Origin: an uncultured Paracoccaceae bacterium
GTDB lineage: Bacteria; Pseudomonadota; Alphaproteobacteria; Rhodobacterales; Rhodobacteraceae
Direction: 5' to 3'
Assembly (NCBI GenBank): GCA_947498645.1
Contig: CANMKS010000001.1
Span: 1,402,032-1,466,031, forward strand
Length of the DNA stretch: 64,000 bases
Shown here: in pieces, positions 47,584 to 57,604 of the stretch
How the letters are laid out: each line of letters opens with the position of its first letter
Numbering within the stretch: the stretch's first letter is position 1
Program-made: the position numbers and the translations under genes
Notes under the pieces: model-generated
Told to the model about the DNA's origin: nothing
The model's database searches: none
Seen by the model: the letters and a program-made list of their open reading frames with translations, nothing else

Positions 47584-48605
47584 GCAAGACCAACCCTGGA
47601 CGCTTTTTTGAAGACTACAGCGTGGGAGAGGTCATTACCCATGCCGTTCCGCGCACGGTTTCCGGGGGGGAGCGGGCGATGTATCACGCGCTTTATCCCG
47701 CGCGGGGTGCCGTCTATTCATCCGATGAGTTTGCACGTGCCTGTGGGTTGCCTGCATCCCCGATCGATGATCTGGCGACGTTTCACACGGTCTTTGGCAA
47801 GACCGTGCCGGATGTATCGCTGAATGCGGTGGCCAATCTGGGCTATGCCGAAGGGCGCTGGCACCTGCCTGTTTACCCCGGCGACACGCTGACCTCTGCG
47901 TCCGAGGTGATCGGGGTCAAGCAAAACTCTAACGGCAAGTCAGGCGTTGTTTGGGTGCGCACGACGGGGCGCAATCAGCGCGGTGATATTGTGCTGTCTT
48001 ATGTGCGCTGGGTGATGGTCCGCAAACGCGGTGAAGGCGCGGCGCCAGCGACCGTTATACCTGATTTGGCAAAAGCGGTCCTGGCTGATGATCTGGTGGT
48101 CCCGGAGGGACTGGATTTTTCCGGGTATGATTTTGCGCTGGCGGGCGAACCGCATCGCTTGGCTGACTACACCGTGGGTGAGATCATCGACCATGTTGAT
48201 GGCGTCACGGTAGAGGAAGCCGAACATATGCTGGCCACCCGCCTTTGGCAGAACACCGCCAAGGTGCATTTTGATGCAACCAACCGGCCTGACGGCAAGC
48301 GGTTGATCTATGGTGGTCATGTGATTTCACTTGCGCGCGCGCTGTCTTTCAACGGGTTGGCCAATGCCCAGATGATCGTTGCGCTCAATGGTGGCGCCCA
48401 CGCCAGCCCTTGTTTTGCAGGTGATACTGTGCGGGCCTGGTCCGAGGTGCTGGATATTGCCGAAACCAGCGCGCCCGGTGTCGGGGCAGTGCGGTTGCGT
48501 CTGGTGGCGACCAAAGGGGCGGCTGGAGTGCTGCGCGGTGAGGATGGTAAATACGATCCCGATGTCCTGCTTGATCTGGACTATTGGGCGCTGATGCCAC
48601 TTTGA
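47580..48605 (+). CDS. mch: Mesaconyl-CoA hydratase (beta-methylmalyl-CoA dehydratase)
   Basis: A 341-residue double-hotdog MaoC-type hydratase: RFFEDYSVGEVITHAVPRTV near the N-terminus and a second hotdog beginning ADYTVGEIIDHVDGVTVEEA. The sequence, length and location match Mch of Rhodobacter sphaeroides, which hydrates mesaconyl-C1-CoA to beta-methylmalyl-CoA in the ethylmalonyl-CoA pathway. It is the last gene of the mcl2-nnrU-DUF1737-mch unit. Reaction assignment rests on family knowledge. Confidence 0.92.
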   Translation: MSKTNPGRFFEDYSVGEVITHAVPRTVSGGERAMYHALYPARGAVYSSDEFARACGLPASPIDDLATFHTVFGKTVPDVSLNAVANLGYAEGRWHLPVYPGDTLTSASEVIGVKQNSNGKSGVVWVRTTGRNQRGDIVLSYVRWVMVRKRGEGAAPATVIPDLAKAVLADDLVVPEGLDFSGYDFALAGEPHRLADYTVGEIIDHVDGVTVEEAEHMLATRLWQNTAKVHFDATNRPDGKRLIYGGHVISLARALSFNGLANAQMIVALNGGAHASPCFAGDTVRAWSEVLDIAETSAPGVGAVRLRLVATKGAAGVLRGEDGKYDPDVLLDLDYWALMPL

Positions 48606-48654
48606 CGACAAAAGCGTGATTTGCCAGAAAGCCCGCAAGGCGTAGGCTGCGGGC

Positions 48655-49320
48655 ATGCGTGCCTTCTTCCTCTCCGGTCTGCTTTGCCTCGGTGCCCCGG
48701 CACAGGGATGTGAAGTGGCGTTGATGCTGGCTGTCGATGTTTCGGGGTCGGTCAGCCCCAATGAATATCGCATTCAGATGGATGGGCTGGCAGCGGCCCT
48801 GGTCGATCGTGCGATTTCTGGTGCCCTGGTTGAGGGGCAAGCCAAGCTCGCCCTGATGCAGTGGACAGGCTCAGGCCGGCAAAGGGTCGTCATCAACTGG
48901 ACTGATATGACGGACCATGACGCAGTTGTGGGATTTGCCGAACAGGTGACATTGGAGCCACGCCTGTGGCGCAATTTCTCGACCGCGATTGGCGAGGCGA
49001 TTGCCCTTTCGATAGCCTATTTTGCCCAAGTGCCGGAATGCGAAAGACATGTCATTGATATCTCGGGCGATGGCCCGAACAATGAGGGGCGTCCGCCTGC
49101 TGCGCTCTGGGACGCTTTGGCCGAGGCGCAGATCACTGTAAACGCGCTGGTGATCGAGGACAGCGTGCAAGGCCTTACCAATTATTTCGAAGCAGAGGTG
49201 ATCACGGGTGACGGTGCCTTTGCCGTGACGGCGAACCGGTTTTCCGACTACCCCGCGCAGATTGCAAAGAAACTTTATCGCGAATTGACCAAGGCAATCG
49301 CAGTGCTGGATCTCGAATAA
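48655..49320 (+). CDS. DUF1194 secreted von Willebrand factor A-like protein
   Basis: A 221-residue exported protein with a signal peptide (MRAFFLSGLLCLGAPAQGCE) and a VWA domain whose metal-ion-dependent adhesion site is intact (LAVDVSGSV, DxSxS). HVIDISGDGPNNEG and FAVTANRFSDYPAQIAKKLYR are DUF1194 landmarks. The role is unknown; probably periplasmic protein binding. Its stop lies 9 bp before the double operator of the sdh operon. Confidence 0.9.
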   Translation: MRAFFLSGLLCLGAPAQGCEVALMLAVDVSGSVSPNEYRIQMDGLAAALVDRAISGALVEGQAKLALMQWTGSGRQRVVINWTDMTDHDAVVGFAEQVTLEPRLWRNFSTAIGEAIALSIAYFAQVPECERHVIDISGDGPNNEGRPPAALWDALAEAQITVNALVIEDSVQGLTNYFEAEVITGDGAFAVTANRFSDYPAQIAKKLYRELTKAIAVLDLE

Positions 49321-49328
49321 TTCTAATT

Positions 49329-49359
49329 TGTGATCACGGGAATTTTCGGCGTGATCACA
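49329..49359. promoter_or_regulatory. Double TGTGATCACA-type operator upstream of sdhC
   Basis: TGTGATCACG (49329-49338) and CGTGATCACA (49350-49359): the two halves mirror each other and have centres exactly 21 bp apart, as in the sucC operator. Each differs by one base from the perfect decamer. They lie 140-170 bp before the sdhC start in a 178-bp intergenic region. Confidence 0.72.
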
Positions 49360-49498
49360 TATCATCCCAAATCCGATATCGAGTCACATTTTCACGTTTT
49401 ATCGCCGTGCCGTGGCGTGACTCTCTGCTTCGAATGGTGCAGAAAGACGTCAAAGGCGTCGCCTTGCCGGGCGACATGGGCCAACGAAGGGAACTGAT

Positions 49499-49882
49499 AT
49501 GGCTGACGTGAACCGGGGCAACCGCCCGCTTTCACCGCATTTGACGATCTATCGTCCGCAATGGACATCCATGACATCAATATTGGTGCGGATTACGGGC
49601 AATGCCCTGATCGTTTCCGCCTTGTTGATTGTGTGGTGGTTTGTTGCTGCCGCAACCGGGCCAGAAGCATTTGCCATAGCAAACGGGTTTCTGACCAGTT
49701 GGTTTGGCGATCTGATCATGTTCCTGTCGGTTCTGGGTGTCTGGTATCACTTGCTGGGGGGGCTGCGCCATCTGGTCTGGGACAGTGGCCGTATGCTGGA
49801 TGTTGAAAAATCGGAACTCGCTGGGCAAATGATGGTGGTGTTGTCAGTCTTGCTGACGATCTTCACCGTGGTTGTGGTATAA
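49499..49882 (+). CDS. sdhC: Succinate dehydrogenase cytochrome b556 subunit
   Basis: A 127-residue membrane anchor with three helices. The signature RPLSPHLTIYRPQWTSMTSI holds the quinone-site Ser/Arg, and WYHLLGGLRHLVWDSG carries the heme-ligand His. With SdhD it binds heme b and ubiquinone. First gene of the sdhCDA run, preceded by a 178-bp region with the double operator. Confidence 0.95.
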   Translation: MADVNRGNRPLSPHLTIYRPQWTSMTSILVRITGNALIVSALLIVWWFVAAATGPEAFAIANGFLTSWFGDLIMFLSVLGVWYHLLGGLRHLVWDSGRMLDVEKSELAGQMMVVLSVLLTIFTVVVV

Positions 49883-49895
49883 GGGGGGCAAGGCA

Positions 49896-50267
49896 ATGGC
49901 ATTTCTAACCGATCGTAAACGCGCTGTTGGCATGGGGTCCGCCAAAACGGGGACCGAACACCATTGGCAGATGATGGTGTCATCCGTCGCTTTGCTGTTT
50001 CTGATTCCGCTTTTTATCTTCACCTTTGGCGCGATCCTCGGGTCGCCCTATGAAGAGGTGATCGCCTATTACCAGCGCCCGTTTCCGGCTGTTGTGGCCG
50101 CGCTGACCATGCTGGTCGGATTTTACCATTTCCGTGGTGGTGTCCAAACCCTGATTGAGGATTATGTGCATGGTTTCGCCCGCAAGGCCGCGATCATCGC
50201 CATGATCTGCCTGTCTTATGCGGCGGCTGGTTTTGCGATCTTCGCAATCATCCGCATCGCCCTTTAA
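49896..50267 (+). CDS. sdhD: Succinate dehydrogenase membrane anchor subunit
   Basis: A 123-residue subunit with three helices; [20 protein letters not shown] opens it and [19 protein letters not shown] holds the heme/quinone-side His, Asp and Tyr. The start at 49896 follows GGGGCAAGG; an ATG at 49872 would overlap sdhC. It sits 13 bp after sdhC and 20 bp before sdhA. Confidence 0.95.
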   Translation: MAFLTDRKRAVGMGSAKTGTEHHWQMMVSSVALLFLIPLFIFTFGAILGSPYEEVIAYYQRPFPAVVAALTMLVGFYHFRGGVQTLIEDYVHGFARKAAIIAMICLSYAAAGFAIFAIIRIAL

Positions 50268-50287
50268 TTCCCCGGAGCATCGTCACT

Positions 50288-52093
50288 ATGGCTGCATATG
50301 AATATGAAACCCACACCTATGACGCGATTGTTGTAGGCGCTGGCGGGGCAGGGCTGCGGGCTACGCTGGGTCTGGCAGAACAGGGTCTGCGCACCGCCTG
50401 TATCACCAAGGTGTTCCCGACACGGTCGCACACTGTCGCGGCCCAGGGTGGTATTGCCGCATCACTGGGCAACATGGGCCCCGATAGCTGGCAATGGCAC
50501 ATGTATGACACCGTGAAAGGTTCAGACTGGCTGGGTGATACTGATGCGATGGAATATCTGGCGCGTGAGGCACCCAAGGCGGTTTATGAGCTGGAGCATT
50601 ATGGCGTGCCATTCAGCCGGACCGAAGAGGGCAAGATTTATCAGCGTCCCTTTGGCGGCCACACAACCGAATTTGGCGAAGGCCCCCCGGTGCAGCGCAC
50701 CTGTGCCGCGGCTGACCGCACCGGCCACGCAATCCTGCACACGCTTTATGGCCAGTCGCTGAAACAGCAGGCGGAATTCTATATCGAATACTTCGCCCTT
50801 GATCTGATTATGTCCGATGATGGCATCTGTCAGGGGGTTATTGCGTGGAAGCTGGATGACGGCACGATGCACGTCTTCAATGCAAAGACTGTTGTGCTCG
50901 CAACAGGTGGTTATGGCCGCGCATACTTTAGCGCGACCTCCGCCCACACCTGCACCGGTGACGGTGGTGGCATGGTGGCGCGTCAGGGTTTGCCTTTGCA
51001 GGATATGGAATTCGTGCAGTTCCACCCGACGGGTATCTACGGCGCAGGCTGCCTGATCACCGAAGGCGCGCGTGGCGAAGGGGGTTATCTGACCAACTCT
51101 GAGGGCGAGCGGTTCATGGAGCGCTATGCGCCCAATTACAAAGACCTCGCACCCCGCGACTATGTCAGCCGCTGCATGACGATGGAAATCCGCGAAGGGC
51201 GCGGTGTGGGCGCGGGGGGGGATCATATTCACCTCAACCTCAACCACTTGCCGGCGGAAGCTTTGGCTGAACGGCTGCCCGGTATTTCGGAAAGCGCGCG
51301 CATCTTTGCGGGTGTTGATGTTACGAAAGAGGCGATCCCGGTTTTGCCAACCGTGCACTACAACATGGGTGGCATCCCGACGAACTATTATGGTGAGGTT
51401 TTGAGCCCCACCAAGAAAGATCCCAACCGCGTTGTGCCGGGCCTGATGGCGGTGGGTGAGGCGGGCTGTGCCTCTGTTCACGGTGCAAACCGTCTGGGGT
51501 CAAACAGCCTGATTGACCTGGTCGTCTTCGGTCGTGCCGCTGCGATCCGTGCGGGTGAAGTTGTCGACCGTGAAGCACCCAACCCGACCCTGAATCAGGC
51601 GTCTGTGGATCAGTGCTTTGACCGCTTTGACGGGCTGCGTCATGCCAAGGGCACAGTAAGCACCGCAGAGCTACGCCTGGAGATGCAGAAGGCGATGCAG
51701 GCCGATGCGGCCGTATTCCGCACCGACAAGACGCTGGGTGAAGGTGTGAAGAAAATGACCGCGATTGCGGGCAAGATGGATGATTTGTCTGTCACTGACC
51801 GCAGCCTTGTCTGGAACAGCGACCTGATGGAAACGATCGAACTGACCAACCTGATGCCAAATGCGCTGGCTACGATTGTCGGGGCTGAGGCGCGCAAGGA
51901 AAGCCGGGGCGCCCATGCGCACGAAGACTATGCAACGCGCGATGATGAAAACTGGCGCGTTCATACCATCAGCCATGTGAAAGATGCCAAGGTCAAGCTG
52001 AGCTATCGCCCGGTGATCACCGAAGGCCTGACGACAGAGGCGCAAGGCGGCATCTCCGCGGCGAAGATCGCCCCAAAAGAGCGGACGTTCTGA
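50288..52093 (+). CDS. sdhA: Succinate dehydrogenase flavoprotein subunit
   Basis: A 601-residue flavoprotein. FAD binding is in [20 protein letters not shown] and the covalent-flavin His in [16 protein letters not shown]. Active-site segments include the FHPTGIYG region, [11 protein letters not shown] with the catalytic Arg, [10 protein letters not shown] and [19 protein letters not shown]. It oxidises succinate to fumarate. Its last base overlaps the start of the first lipoprotein gene, and sdhB is 4.7 kb downstream, not adjacent. Confidence 0.97.
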   Translation: MAAYEYETHTYDAIVVGAGGAGLRATLGLAEQGLRTACITKVFPTRSHTVAAQGGIAASLGNMGPDSWQWHMYDTVKGSDWLGDTDAMEYLAREAPKAVYELEHYGVPFSRTEEGKIYQRPFGGHTTEFGEGPPVQRTCAAADRTGHAILHTLYGQSLKQQAEFYIEYFALDLIMSDDGICQGVIAWKLDDGTMHVFNAKTVVLATGGYGRAYFSATSAHTCTGDGGGMVARQGLPLQDMEFVQFHPTGIYGAGCLITEGARGEGGYLTNSEGERFMERYAPNYKDLAPRDYVSRCMTMEIREGRGVGAGGDHIHLNLNHLPAEALAERLPGISESARIFAGVDVTKEAIPVLPTVHYNMGGIPTNYYGEVLSPTKKDPNRVVPGLMAVGEAGCASVHGANRLGSNSLIDLVVFGRAAAIRAGEVVDREAPNPTLNQASVDQCFDRFDGLRHAKGTVSTAELRLEMQKAMQADAAVFRTDKTLGEGVKKMTAIAGKMDDLSVTDRSLVWNSDLMETIELTNLMPNALATIVGAEARKESRGAHAHEDYATRDDENWRVHTISHVKDAKVKLSYRPVITEGLTTEAQGGISAAKIAPKERTF

Positions 52094-52413
52094 TGCGGTT
52101 TTTCTTGCCTCTTGGCGCGGCTGTGCTGTTGTCGGCCTGCCTGAATGACCTTGGTCCCGCTGGCGATGTGATCGCCCGCGATGCAGCCAAAGGCGTGGTA
52201 AACGGTGTGGTGCAAACCCGGTTCCCCGGCGTGAATGCCGCCCCTTTCACAGATTGCATCATTGATAACGCAAGCGGTTCTGAGATTGTCACAATCGCCG
52301 AGGCGGCTGTGCTTGGGGTCACACCCACGACGACAAACCTGATAGTCGACATTGCAGGACGGCCCGATACGGTGCGCTGTGCGGTCAACAATTCACTTGG
52401 ATTAGGGGTGTAG
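52093..52413 (+). CDS. Small lipoprotein in the sdh operon
   Basis: A 106-residue lipoprotein: signal peptide with lipobox LLSAC (Cys at about 17). The mature part has two further cysteines (TDCIIDNAS and VRCAVNNS), likely a disulfide. The start overlaps the sdhA stop by one base. Small genes between sdhA and sdhB also occur in relatives such as Rhodobacter sphaeroides. Function unknown. Confidence 0.8.
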   Translation: MRFFLPLGAAVLLSACLNDLGPAGDVIARDAAKGVVNGVVQTRFPGVNAAPFTDCIIDNASGSEIVTIAEAAVLGVTPTTTNLIVDIAGRPDTVRCAVNNSLGLGV

Positions 52414-52417
52414 GGTC

Positions 52418-52711
52418 ATGATACGTGGCATCCTTGTCTTGCTTTGCCTCGGCCTTGCAGCCTGCGAGGTGGCACCCCCGACACCGCAGGAGGCAGCGGA
52501 TCGCTGCGAAGAACGTGCAAGAGCCGCACAGGGCCCAAGCGTCGGCTTGACAGTGGGCGCCAATAGCAACACCGGAGGATTCGGCAGCGCGAGCATTGGC
52601 GTATCTGGCGATTTCCTGCGCGGCCGCGACCCGGTCGAGGTCTATGAAAGCTGCGTGTTCCGGCTGACCGGCGAAGCGCCGATCAGGCCGGTTCGATTGC
52701 GGTTGTTGTAG
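52418..52711 (+). CDS. Second small lipoprotein in the sdh operon
   Basis: A 97-residue lipoprotein with the lipobox LGLAAC (Cys at about 16). The mature part has CEERARAAQGPSVGLTVG, a Gly/Ser-rich middle and YESCVFRLTG, so again two cysteines. It follows the first lipoprotein by 4 bp. It is the last gene with the base composition of the sdh operon before the AT-rich block. Function unknown. Confidence 0.8.
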   Translation: MIRGILVLLCLGLAACEVAPPTPQEAADRCEERARAAQGPSVGLTVGANSNTGGFGSASIGVSGDFLRGRDPVEVYESCVFRLTGEAPIRPVRLRLL

Positions 52712-52797
52712 TACGTGGTAGCTTTTGTTCTTGAAAACTGAAGTCATGAAAGCGATGAATTCACTCGTGTGACTAATCGCAGATGCATTGGTAGAAT

Positions 52798-53568
52798 ATG
52801 ATCTTTAAGAAGAAAAAAAAGGTAGTCGCGTCCCCTATACTTGGGCCGGACACTGACATGAAGCAGCCAAAGGGCCGTCCGTACCTTGACGTATTGTCTG
52901 CATTGCACGCAGCGCTTTCCCCTACGTGGTATCTTGAAATTGGCACCCAACGCGGGACAAGCCTTCGCTTGGCAAATTGTAACGCCGTCGCGATTGATCC
53001 AGAGTTCAAACTTGATGCTGACGTGACGACGGAGAAGCCATCGTTACATCTGCTACAACTGCCGAGCGATGACGCCTTCAACCATGATTTCTTCAGGCAG
53101 GTACAGCCGAGTTTTGATTTGGCATTCTTGGATGGCATGCATCTTTTTGAGTACATCCTTCGCGATTTCATAAATGCGGAAAAACATGCAAATCCAAACG
53201 GCGTCATCACAATTCATGATTGCGTCCCGTTCAATCGCACAATGTCAAAAAGAAGCTGGGACAAGGCGGAAACACGGCAATGGACAGGGGACGTCTGGAA
53301 AATTGTTCCTGTCTTGCGTGAATTGCGGCCAGACCTAAAGGTTCAGGTTTTGGACGCTGCGCCAACCGGCCTCTTGTTGATATCAAATCTTGACCCAGAC
53401 AACACAACACTCACAGAGGCATGCGATCAACTCATCTCAGATCAGACGGGGATTGAACTCGAACAATTCGGCATATCAAAATTCTATGAGAGCCTTGACC
53501 TAGTGAATAGCGATGCTTGTCTTGCAAAATTTGAAAGGGATAAATTACCGGCGGCATTCGGCTTTTGA
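52798..53568 (+). CDS. Class I SAM-dependent methyltransferase
   Basis: A 256-residue protein. A basic N-terminus (MIFKKKKKVV) is followed by the SAM-binding strand-loop YLEIGTQRGTSLRLA, the acidic end of strand 2 (VAIDPEFKLDADV), and FDLAFLDGMHLFEYILRDF, the pattern of the Methyltransf_24 group. A late TIHDCVPFN is also typical. Such enzymes methylate sugars or cell-surface compounds, but the acceptor is unknown. The stop overlaps the TTG start of the next gene. AT-rich compared with sdhA. Confidence 0.8.
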   Translation: MIFKKKKKVVASPILGPDTDMKQPKGRPYLDVLSALHAALSPTWYLEIGTQRGTSLRLANCNAVAIDPEFKLDADVTTEKPSLHLLQLPSDDAFNHDFFRQVQPSFDLAFLDGMHLFEYILRDFINAEKHANPNGVITIHDCVPFNRTMSKRSWDKAETRQWTGDVWKIVPVLRELRPDLKVQVLDAAPTGLLLISNLDPDNTTLTEACDQLISDQTGIELEQFGISKFYESLDLVNSDACLAKFERDKLPAAFGF

Positions 53569-54470
53569 TTGATACTGTCAGGATCGTCTTGCCTTGCCCC
53601 AACCCCAAAGATGGAGACGTTTGGGGAGACTGGTATTTCGCGCGTTCGCTTGCCGATGCCTTTGAGCGTCGAGACGTAAACGTGTCGTTCGACTTTGCAG
53701 TGCGTGGCCGGATCCGAGAATTCAGACAACGTCTAGTGGCAAGAGGTCAGATCGATCTGATTGTGCGCGGCAAAAGACCTATTCGACCACGCCGGAACCG
53801 CCCATACTTTATGTGGCTGATTTCTCACCCAGACAGCGTTCCGAAGGGGGAATTTGAAGGCGCTGCGCACGTCTTTGTTGCGTCCCGCCCATTTGCAGAG
53901 AAGTTAGCCAAACAAGGTATCTCGTGTACCTTTTTGCCTCAATGCACCGATGCGCGATTGTTTGGACCGAAAGATCGCGACCCATTACGCATTTCTGATG
54001 TTTTATTCGTCGGAAACAGGCGCCAATATGCATCACGGCCTGTCGTGGACCTTGCCCTCAGGGAGAAACTGGACTTGCAGGTCTGGGGCAGGGGATGGAA
54101 TGATAGTCTTCCCGCTCCGGTTTGGCGTGGACCATCAATTCCAAATGATCGGCTTGGTCTGTACTACAGTTCCGCTAATATTGTGCTCAACGACCATACG
54201 CCAACAATGCTCAATGATGGCTTTGCATCAAATCGGATTTATGACGTTCTCGCCAGTGGCACGCCGTTGTTGACGGAAGTGATGGAGGGCCTGCCCGAAG
54301 TCGCGGCGACTTTCTGCCACCAATACACTGATGCGACCTTCGGTGATGCGATAGAGCAAGCGCGATCGATGTCAAAAGACAAGATTCATGAAGCGTCCAA
54401 AATTGTGCTTGCGGATCACACATTTGACAACCGTGCGGACCAGATCCTAAGCGTTGTGAATGGTCAGTGA
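53565..54470 (+). CDS. Glycosyltransferase, GT-B fold (CgeB-like)
   Basis: A 301-residue protein starting at TTG 53565. It has a GT-B layout: N-terminal part with RIVLPCPNPKDGDVWGDWYF, a mid-region VFVASRPFAEKLAKQGISCTFLPQ, and a C-terminal donor domain with VLFVGNRRQYASRP, SSANIVLNDHTPTML and RIYDVLASGTPLLTEVMEGL. This fits the Glyco_trans_1_2/CgeB group that recognises nucleotide sugars. The acceptor is unknown. It is translationally coupled to the preceding methyltransferase. Confidence 0.78.
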   Translation: MIDTVRIVLPCPNPKDGDVWGDWYFARSLADAFERRDVNVSFDFAVRGRIREFRQRLVARGQIDLIVRGKRPIRPRRNRPYFMWLISHPDSVPKGEFEGAAHVFVASRPFAEKLAKQGISCTFLPQCTDARLFGPKDRDPLRISDVLFVGNRRQYASRPVVDLALREKLDLQVWGRGWNDSLPAPVWRGPSIPNDRLGLYYSSANIVLNDHTPTMLNDGFASNRIYDVLASGTPLLTEVMEGLPEVAATFCHQYTDATFGDAIEQARSMSKDKIHEASKIVLADHTFDNRADQILSVVNGQ

Positions 54471-54680
54471 TCCATTCGCCCGAAAGGCCATGGCTGTTCA
54501 AACACACACATTTTAAGTTTTCTGAACGCCACGTCCAGTCTTGGACAGATCTCCATTGAAAACGCTATGGGTCCGTCAACTCAGAATTTCTGTATCATGC
54601 CCGGTATTTGGGAAATGTATTGTGACGGAACAAAAACACGTCAACTCATGCTGTAGGGAAGTGATCTACACAACCAACGG

Positions 54681-55475
54681 TCACAAATCAAACCGTCCGC
54701 TATCCAACCGCGCGAAGATCACATCGCAGTCGGCCGCTTCGGGGCGTATCGGGCGTAGGAACTCCAATATTTCAAACCCATTCCTTGCCATGGCTGCCAC
54801 CAGATCAGAAAAGCGATAGCCGCCCTTGTAGCGCGCTTTGACTGATGCCTCGGCAATAACGAATTCGGTTTGTTTGAGTGTTTTTGTTGCCCCTTTGATT
54901 ACATCCAGTTCCGCGCCCTCCGCATCAATCTTAATGCCAAAAGTGCCATCCAACCCTTTAGAGAGACTATCCAACCGCACCATCGGAACCTTTCGCTTTT
55001 CTACTGATGCAAAGATGTTGTTGTACCCATCTTCAAATTCATGGATTGATGCCCGGCTATGCCGTACCTTAGCCTCTGTCGACGGCACATTCAGGGTGAT
55101 GTCGCCGGCTTTCGCGCCAACCGCACAGCAATGAAAATCGTAGTCAATCTTGCTCGCCCAAGCTGCTACCTTTGCTTCGCTCTCGGCGACCGGATCAACC
55201 AGAATGAACTTACTGTCGGAAAAGGCCGTGTAGAGCTCGGGCGTGCCAAAATCGACCCCGATATCAAATACGACATCCGGGCGAAATCCATAAGCCTTCA
55301 AGGCTTCGGCATTCAGGCCGGTTTGCTCGACAAGAAAGCCTTGCCTTTCAAGTCTGCGAAACAACCTTTTCGGACGTGTAGCCAGACCGCCGTCTTCCGC
55401 GCCGGATGTGGATGTGAGGCCAACACCAACGTCATTCAGAGATCGCACAAATTCAAATGGGTTTGCCCGTGCCAT
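54681..55475 (-). CDS. FkbM family methyltransferase
   Basis: A 264-residue enzyme. The FkbM pattern is visible as VVFDIGVDFGTPELYTAF (SAM loop; the usual GANxG is altered), FILVDPVAESEAKV, VRLDSLSKGLDGTFGIKID and AEGAELDVIKGATKTL. FkbM enzymes O-methylate sugars and polyketides. The start at 55475 has AAAAGGAA 8 nt upstream; the reading to 55607 would overlap the upstream glycosyltransferase. Second gene of the leftward pair. Confidence 0.8.
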   Translation of the reverse strand: MARANPFEFVRSLNDVGVGLTSTSGAEDGGLATRPKRLFRRLERQGFLVEQTGLNAEALKAYGFRPDVVFDIGVDFGTPELYTAFSDSKFILVDPVAESEAKVAAWASKIDYDFHCCAVGAKAGDITLNVPSTEAKVRHSRASIHEFEDGYNNIFASVEKRKVPMVRLDSLSKGLDGTFGIKIDAEGAELDVIKGATKTLKQTEFVIAEASVKARYKGGYRFSDLVAAMARNGFEILEFLRPIRPEAADCDVIFARLDSGRFDL

Positions 55476-55539
55476 CAAAGTTCCTTTTCGGTTCGGTTGC
55501 GCGGGAATTGCGGTCCCAATTCTGCAAGTGTTGCCGTAT

Positions 55540-56577
55540 CTAGCTGTTGATCGCCAGTAATTTCCTGAAGTCCCGGCTTGCCAGATGCGGGGAGCGTTCC
55601 TGTGCAAAGTTCAGACACGCCTGCCGGATGTCCGACAAGGCCGCGTCAGTCATGTCTGTGAATTGCAACATGCTCTTTATCAAGCCTCGCGGTGACGCGG
55701 GGTCGTAGAACAGATGATGGCAGGCATCTGGTGTCGTCTCGCGCAGTTCACGGATGTTGGGGCCGATGATTGGCAATCCGAAGGTCAACGCCAGCATCAC
55801 CGAACCCGACGTAAAAAGGGTATCGTAAGGGGCAAGGAAAACCTGCGCGCTGCTAAATATCTCTGCCAGATATTCATCTGGAATACGGTCGGTGCGCAGG
55901 TCCACATTCGGGTTAGCTTCAAGAAGCCGTAGCAATCTTGCTTGTGATGCAAATGCCTTGCCGTACATTTTTAAATGGTAGGGTACTTGCCGTTTTGTCA
56001 GTTTGCCTGCGGTTTCCCTTATCTTGTGGATGCCTTTTGAACCGCGAAACATCCCAAAAAACAAAAAGCAACGGCAATCGGTTTTGGGCAGATTGCGATT
56101 GAGCGTGGTCTCTTCAGGCTCATATTCGCCGAGATAACTTGGGTGTGGCACGACGTGGATTTTGTCAGGCTGCGTTCCGTAAGCCTCGATCAGGTGGTCT
56201 TTGGCATGAGGGGCGTGGACGTGGATAACATCCGCGATATCGCATAATGCCGCTCGCCCCGCCTTGAAGCCGTCCAGGTTTGTAATCTTGTGCGGCTCCC
56301 GATTGTGCACTGTCCAGACGACACGGCCTCCCCGCGCCTGAAAGGTTGAAATCTGGGTGATGACACTTTCCCGAGATTCTGCCTCAGCGAGCTGATCGGA
56401 GTTCTTGCCGAACAGGCGGTCATCCCAATGAAGGTGAAGTATCGTGACGTCAGGATCTGACAGATGCCCGAGGCCGCCGGGGCCAGCATAGATGATCGGG
56501 ATAATGTCTGCGATGCTGGCATACATCAGTCGCTGGTAGGGGTTTCCAGGGGCAGAAGGCAGGCAAAGAAGTTTCAT
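55540..56577 (-). CDS. Glycosyltransferase family 4-like protein
   Basis: A 345-residue GT-B glycosyltransferase. The N-terminal [20 protein letters not shown] is followed by [12 protein letters not shown] and [12 protein letters not shown], then [15 protein letters not shown] and [11 protein letters not shown]. The donor site is in [14 protein letters not shown], and [20 protein letters not shown] (GT4-type Glu replaced by Thr/Ser) with [12 protein letters not shown] closes it. The expected EX7E first Glu is not obvious, so activity is uncertain. The start at 56577 is by homology. Confidence 0.8.
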   Translation of the reverse strand: MKLLCLPSAPGNPYQRLMYASIADIIPIIYAGPGGLGHLSDPDVTILHLHWDDRLFGKNSDQLAEAESRESVITQISTFQARGGRVVWTVHNREPHKITNLDGFKAGRAALCDIADVIHVHAPHAKDHLIEAYGTQPDKIHVVPHPSYLGEYEPEETTLNRNLPKTDCRCFLFFGMFRGSKGIHKIRETAGKLTKRQVPYHLKMYGKAFASQARLLRLLEANPNVDLRTDRIPDEYLAEIFSSAQVFLAPYDTLFTSGSVMLALTFGLPIIGPNIRELRETTPDACHHLFYDPASPRGLIKSMLQFTDMTDAALSDIRQACLNFAQERSPHLASRDFRKLLAINS

Positions 56578-56764
56578 CGCGGCAATATGCAAAGAGACAA
56601 CTGCGGCATTTCGTTTCTTTTTCCTTCTTTTGCCGCGCACTTACTGTTCATTGCACCCTAGTTGGTTATTATGGTGCGGTGAAGTCTTCCTACACGCCGG
56701 TGCCGCACGCTCGCAAGAACGTCTGCGCGGTGTATTGGCAGGCGATTCAAGAACCGGTGAGAAA

Positions 56765-57544
56765 ATGGTACAACTGACACTTCCCAAAAACTCCCGCATG
56801 AAGGTGGGCAAGACCTGGCCTAAGCCAGACGGGGCCACCAATCTGCGCAAGGTCCAGATTTATCGCTGGAACCCTGATGACGGGAAGAACCCGCAGCTGG
56901 ATACTTATTTCATTGATATGGATACCTGTGGGCCGATGGTTCTGGATGCCCTGATCAAGATCAAAAACGAGATCGATCCGACCCTGACCTTCCGCCGGTC
57001 CTGCCGTGAGGGCATTTGTGGGTCTTGTGCGATGAATATCGACGGGATCAACACGCTGGCCTGCATTTACGGCATGGATGAGGTCAAGGGTGACGTGAAG
57101 ATCTATCCGCTGCCTCATATGCCGGTGATCAAGGATCTGATCCCTGATTTGACCCACTTCTATGCCCAGCATGCCAGCATCATGCCCTGGCTGGAAACCA
57201 AGACGAACCGCCCTGCGAAAGAGTGGAAGCAATCCATCGAGGACCGCAAGAAACTTGACGGTCTTTATGAATGCGTGATGTGCGCCTCATGTTCGACGTC
57301 TTGCCCGTCATATTGGTGGAACGGTGATCGCTATCTTGGACCAGCAGCATTGCTGCACGCCTACCGCTGGATCATCGACAGCCGGGATGAGGCGACGGGA
57401 GAGCGGTTGGATCAACTTGAGGATCCGTTCAAGCTGTACCGCTGCCATACGATCATGAACTGTGCCAAGACCTGTCCCAAAGGTCTGAACCCCGCCAAGG
57501 CGATTGCGCATATCAAAGGCATGATGGTTGAGCGGGTGGTCTAA
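56765..57544 (+). CDS. sdhB: Succinate dehydrogenase iron-sulfur subunit
   Basis: A 259-residue subunit. The 2Fe-2S cluster is bound by [15 protein letters not shown] plus a Cys in NTLAC; the 4Fe-4S and 3Fe-4S clusters by [16 protein letters not shown] and [17 protein letters not shown]. It passes electrons from SdhA to ubiquinone. The start at 56765 follows GGTGAG. Here it stands 4.7 kb from sdhA and after a divergent leftward gene, so it needs its own promoter in the 187-bp gap 56578-56764. Confidence 0.96.
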   Translation: MVQLTLPKNSRMKVGKTWPKPDGATNLRKVQIYRWNPDDGKNPQLDTYFIDMDTCGPMVLDALIKIKNEIDPTLTFRRSCREGICGSCAMNIDGINTLACIYGMDEVKGDVKIYPLPHMPVIKDLIPDLTHFYAQHASIMPWLETKTNRPAKEWKQSIEDRKKLDGLYECVMCASCSTSCPSYWWNGDRYLGPAALLHAYRWIIDSRDEATGERLDQLEDPFKLYRCHTIMNCAKTCPKGLNPAKAIAHIKGMMVERVV

Positions 57545-57584
57545 CCCGGCTTGACCATAAAGTGCAGCATGTATCTGAGTGGAT

Positions 57585-57604
57585 GAAGCCTCTTACGAGG
57601 CTTC
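57585..57604. terminator. Hairpin between convergent sdhB and deoD
   Basis: A perfect 8-bp stem (GAAGCCTC / GAGGCTTC) with a TTAC loop that contains the deoD stop codon. Neither side is followed by a clear U-run, so it is a weak or factor-assisted terminator, or a chance pairing. Confidence 0.35.

Larger units (their letters stand above)
52712..56764. mobile_element. AT-rich glycan-gene block inserted between sdhA and sdhB
   Basis: Four genes arranged as two convergent pairs (methyltransferase and glycosyltransferase rightward; glycosyltransferase and FkbM methyltransferase leftward) interrupt the succinate dehydrogenase operon. A hand count of the line 53161-53220 gives 24 G/C of 60, against 40 of 60 at 50701-50760 in sdhA. 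I see no integrase, transposase, tRNA or flanking direct repeat, so transfer is inferred from composition, content and position only. The 54471-54680 gap between the pairs holds no gene I can support. Confidence 0.5.

Noticed and set aside
54541..54819. A 92-codon frame in the gap between the two glycan gene pairs
   Set aside because: It overlaps the end of the FkbM gene, has no ribosome-binding site and no recognisable sequence.
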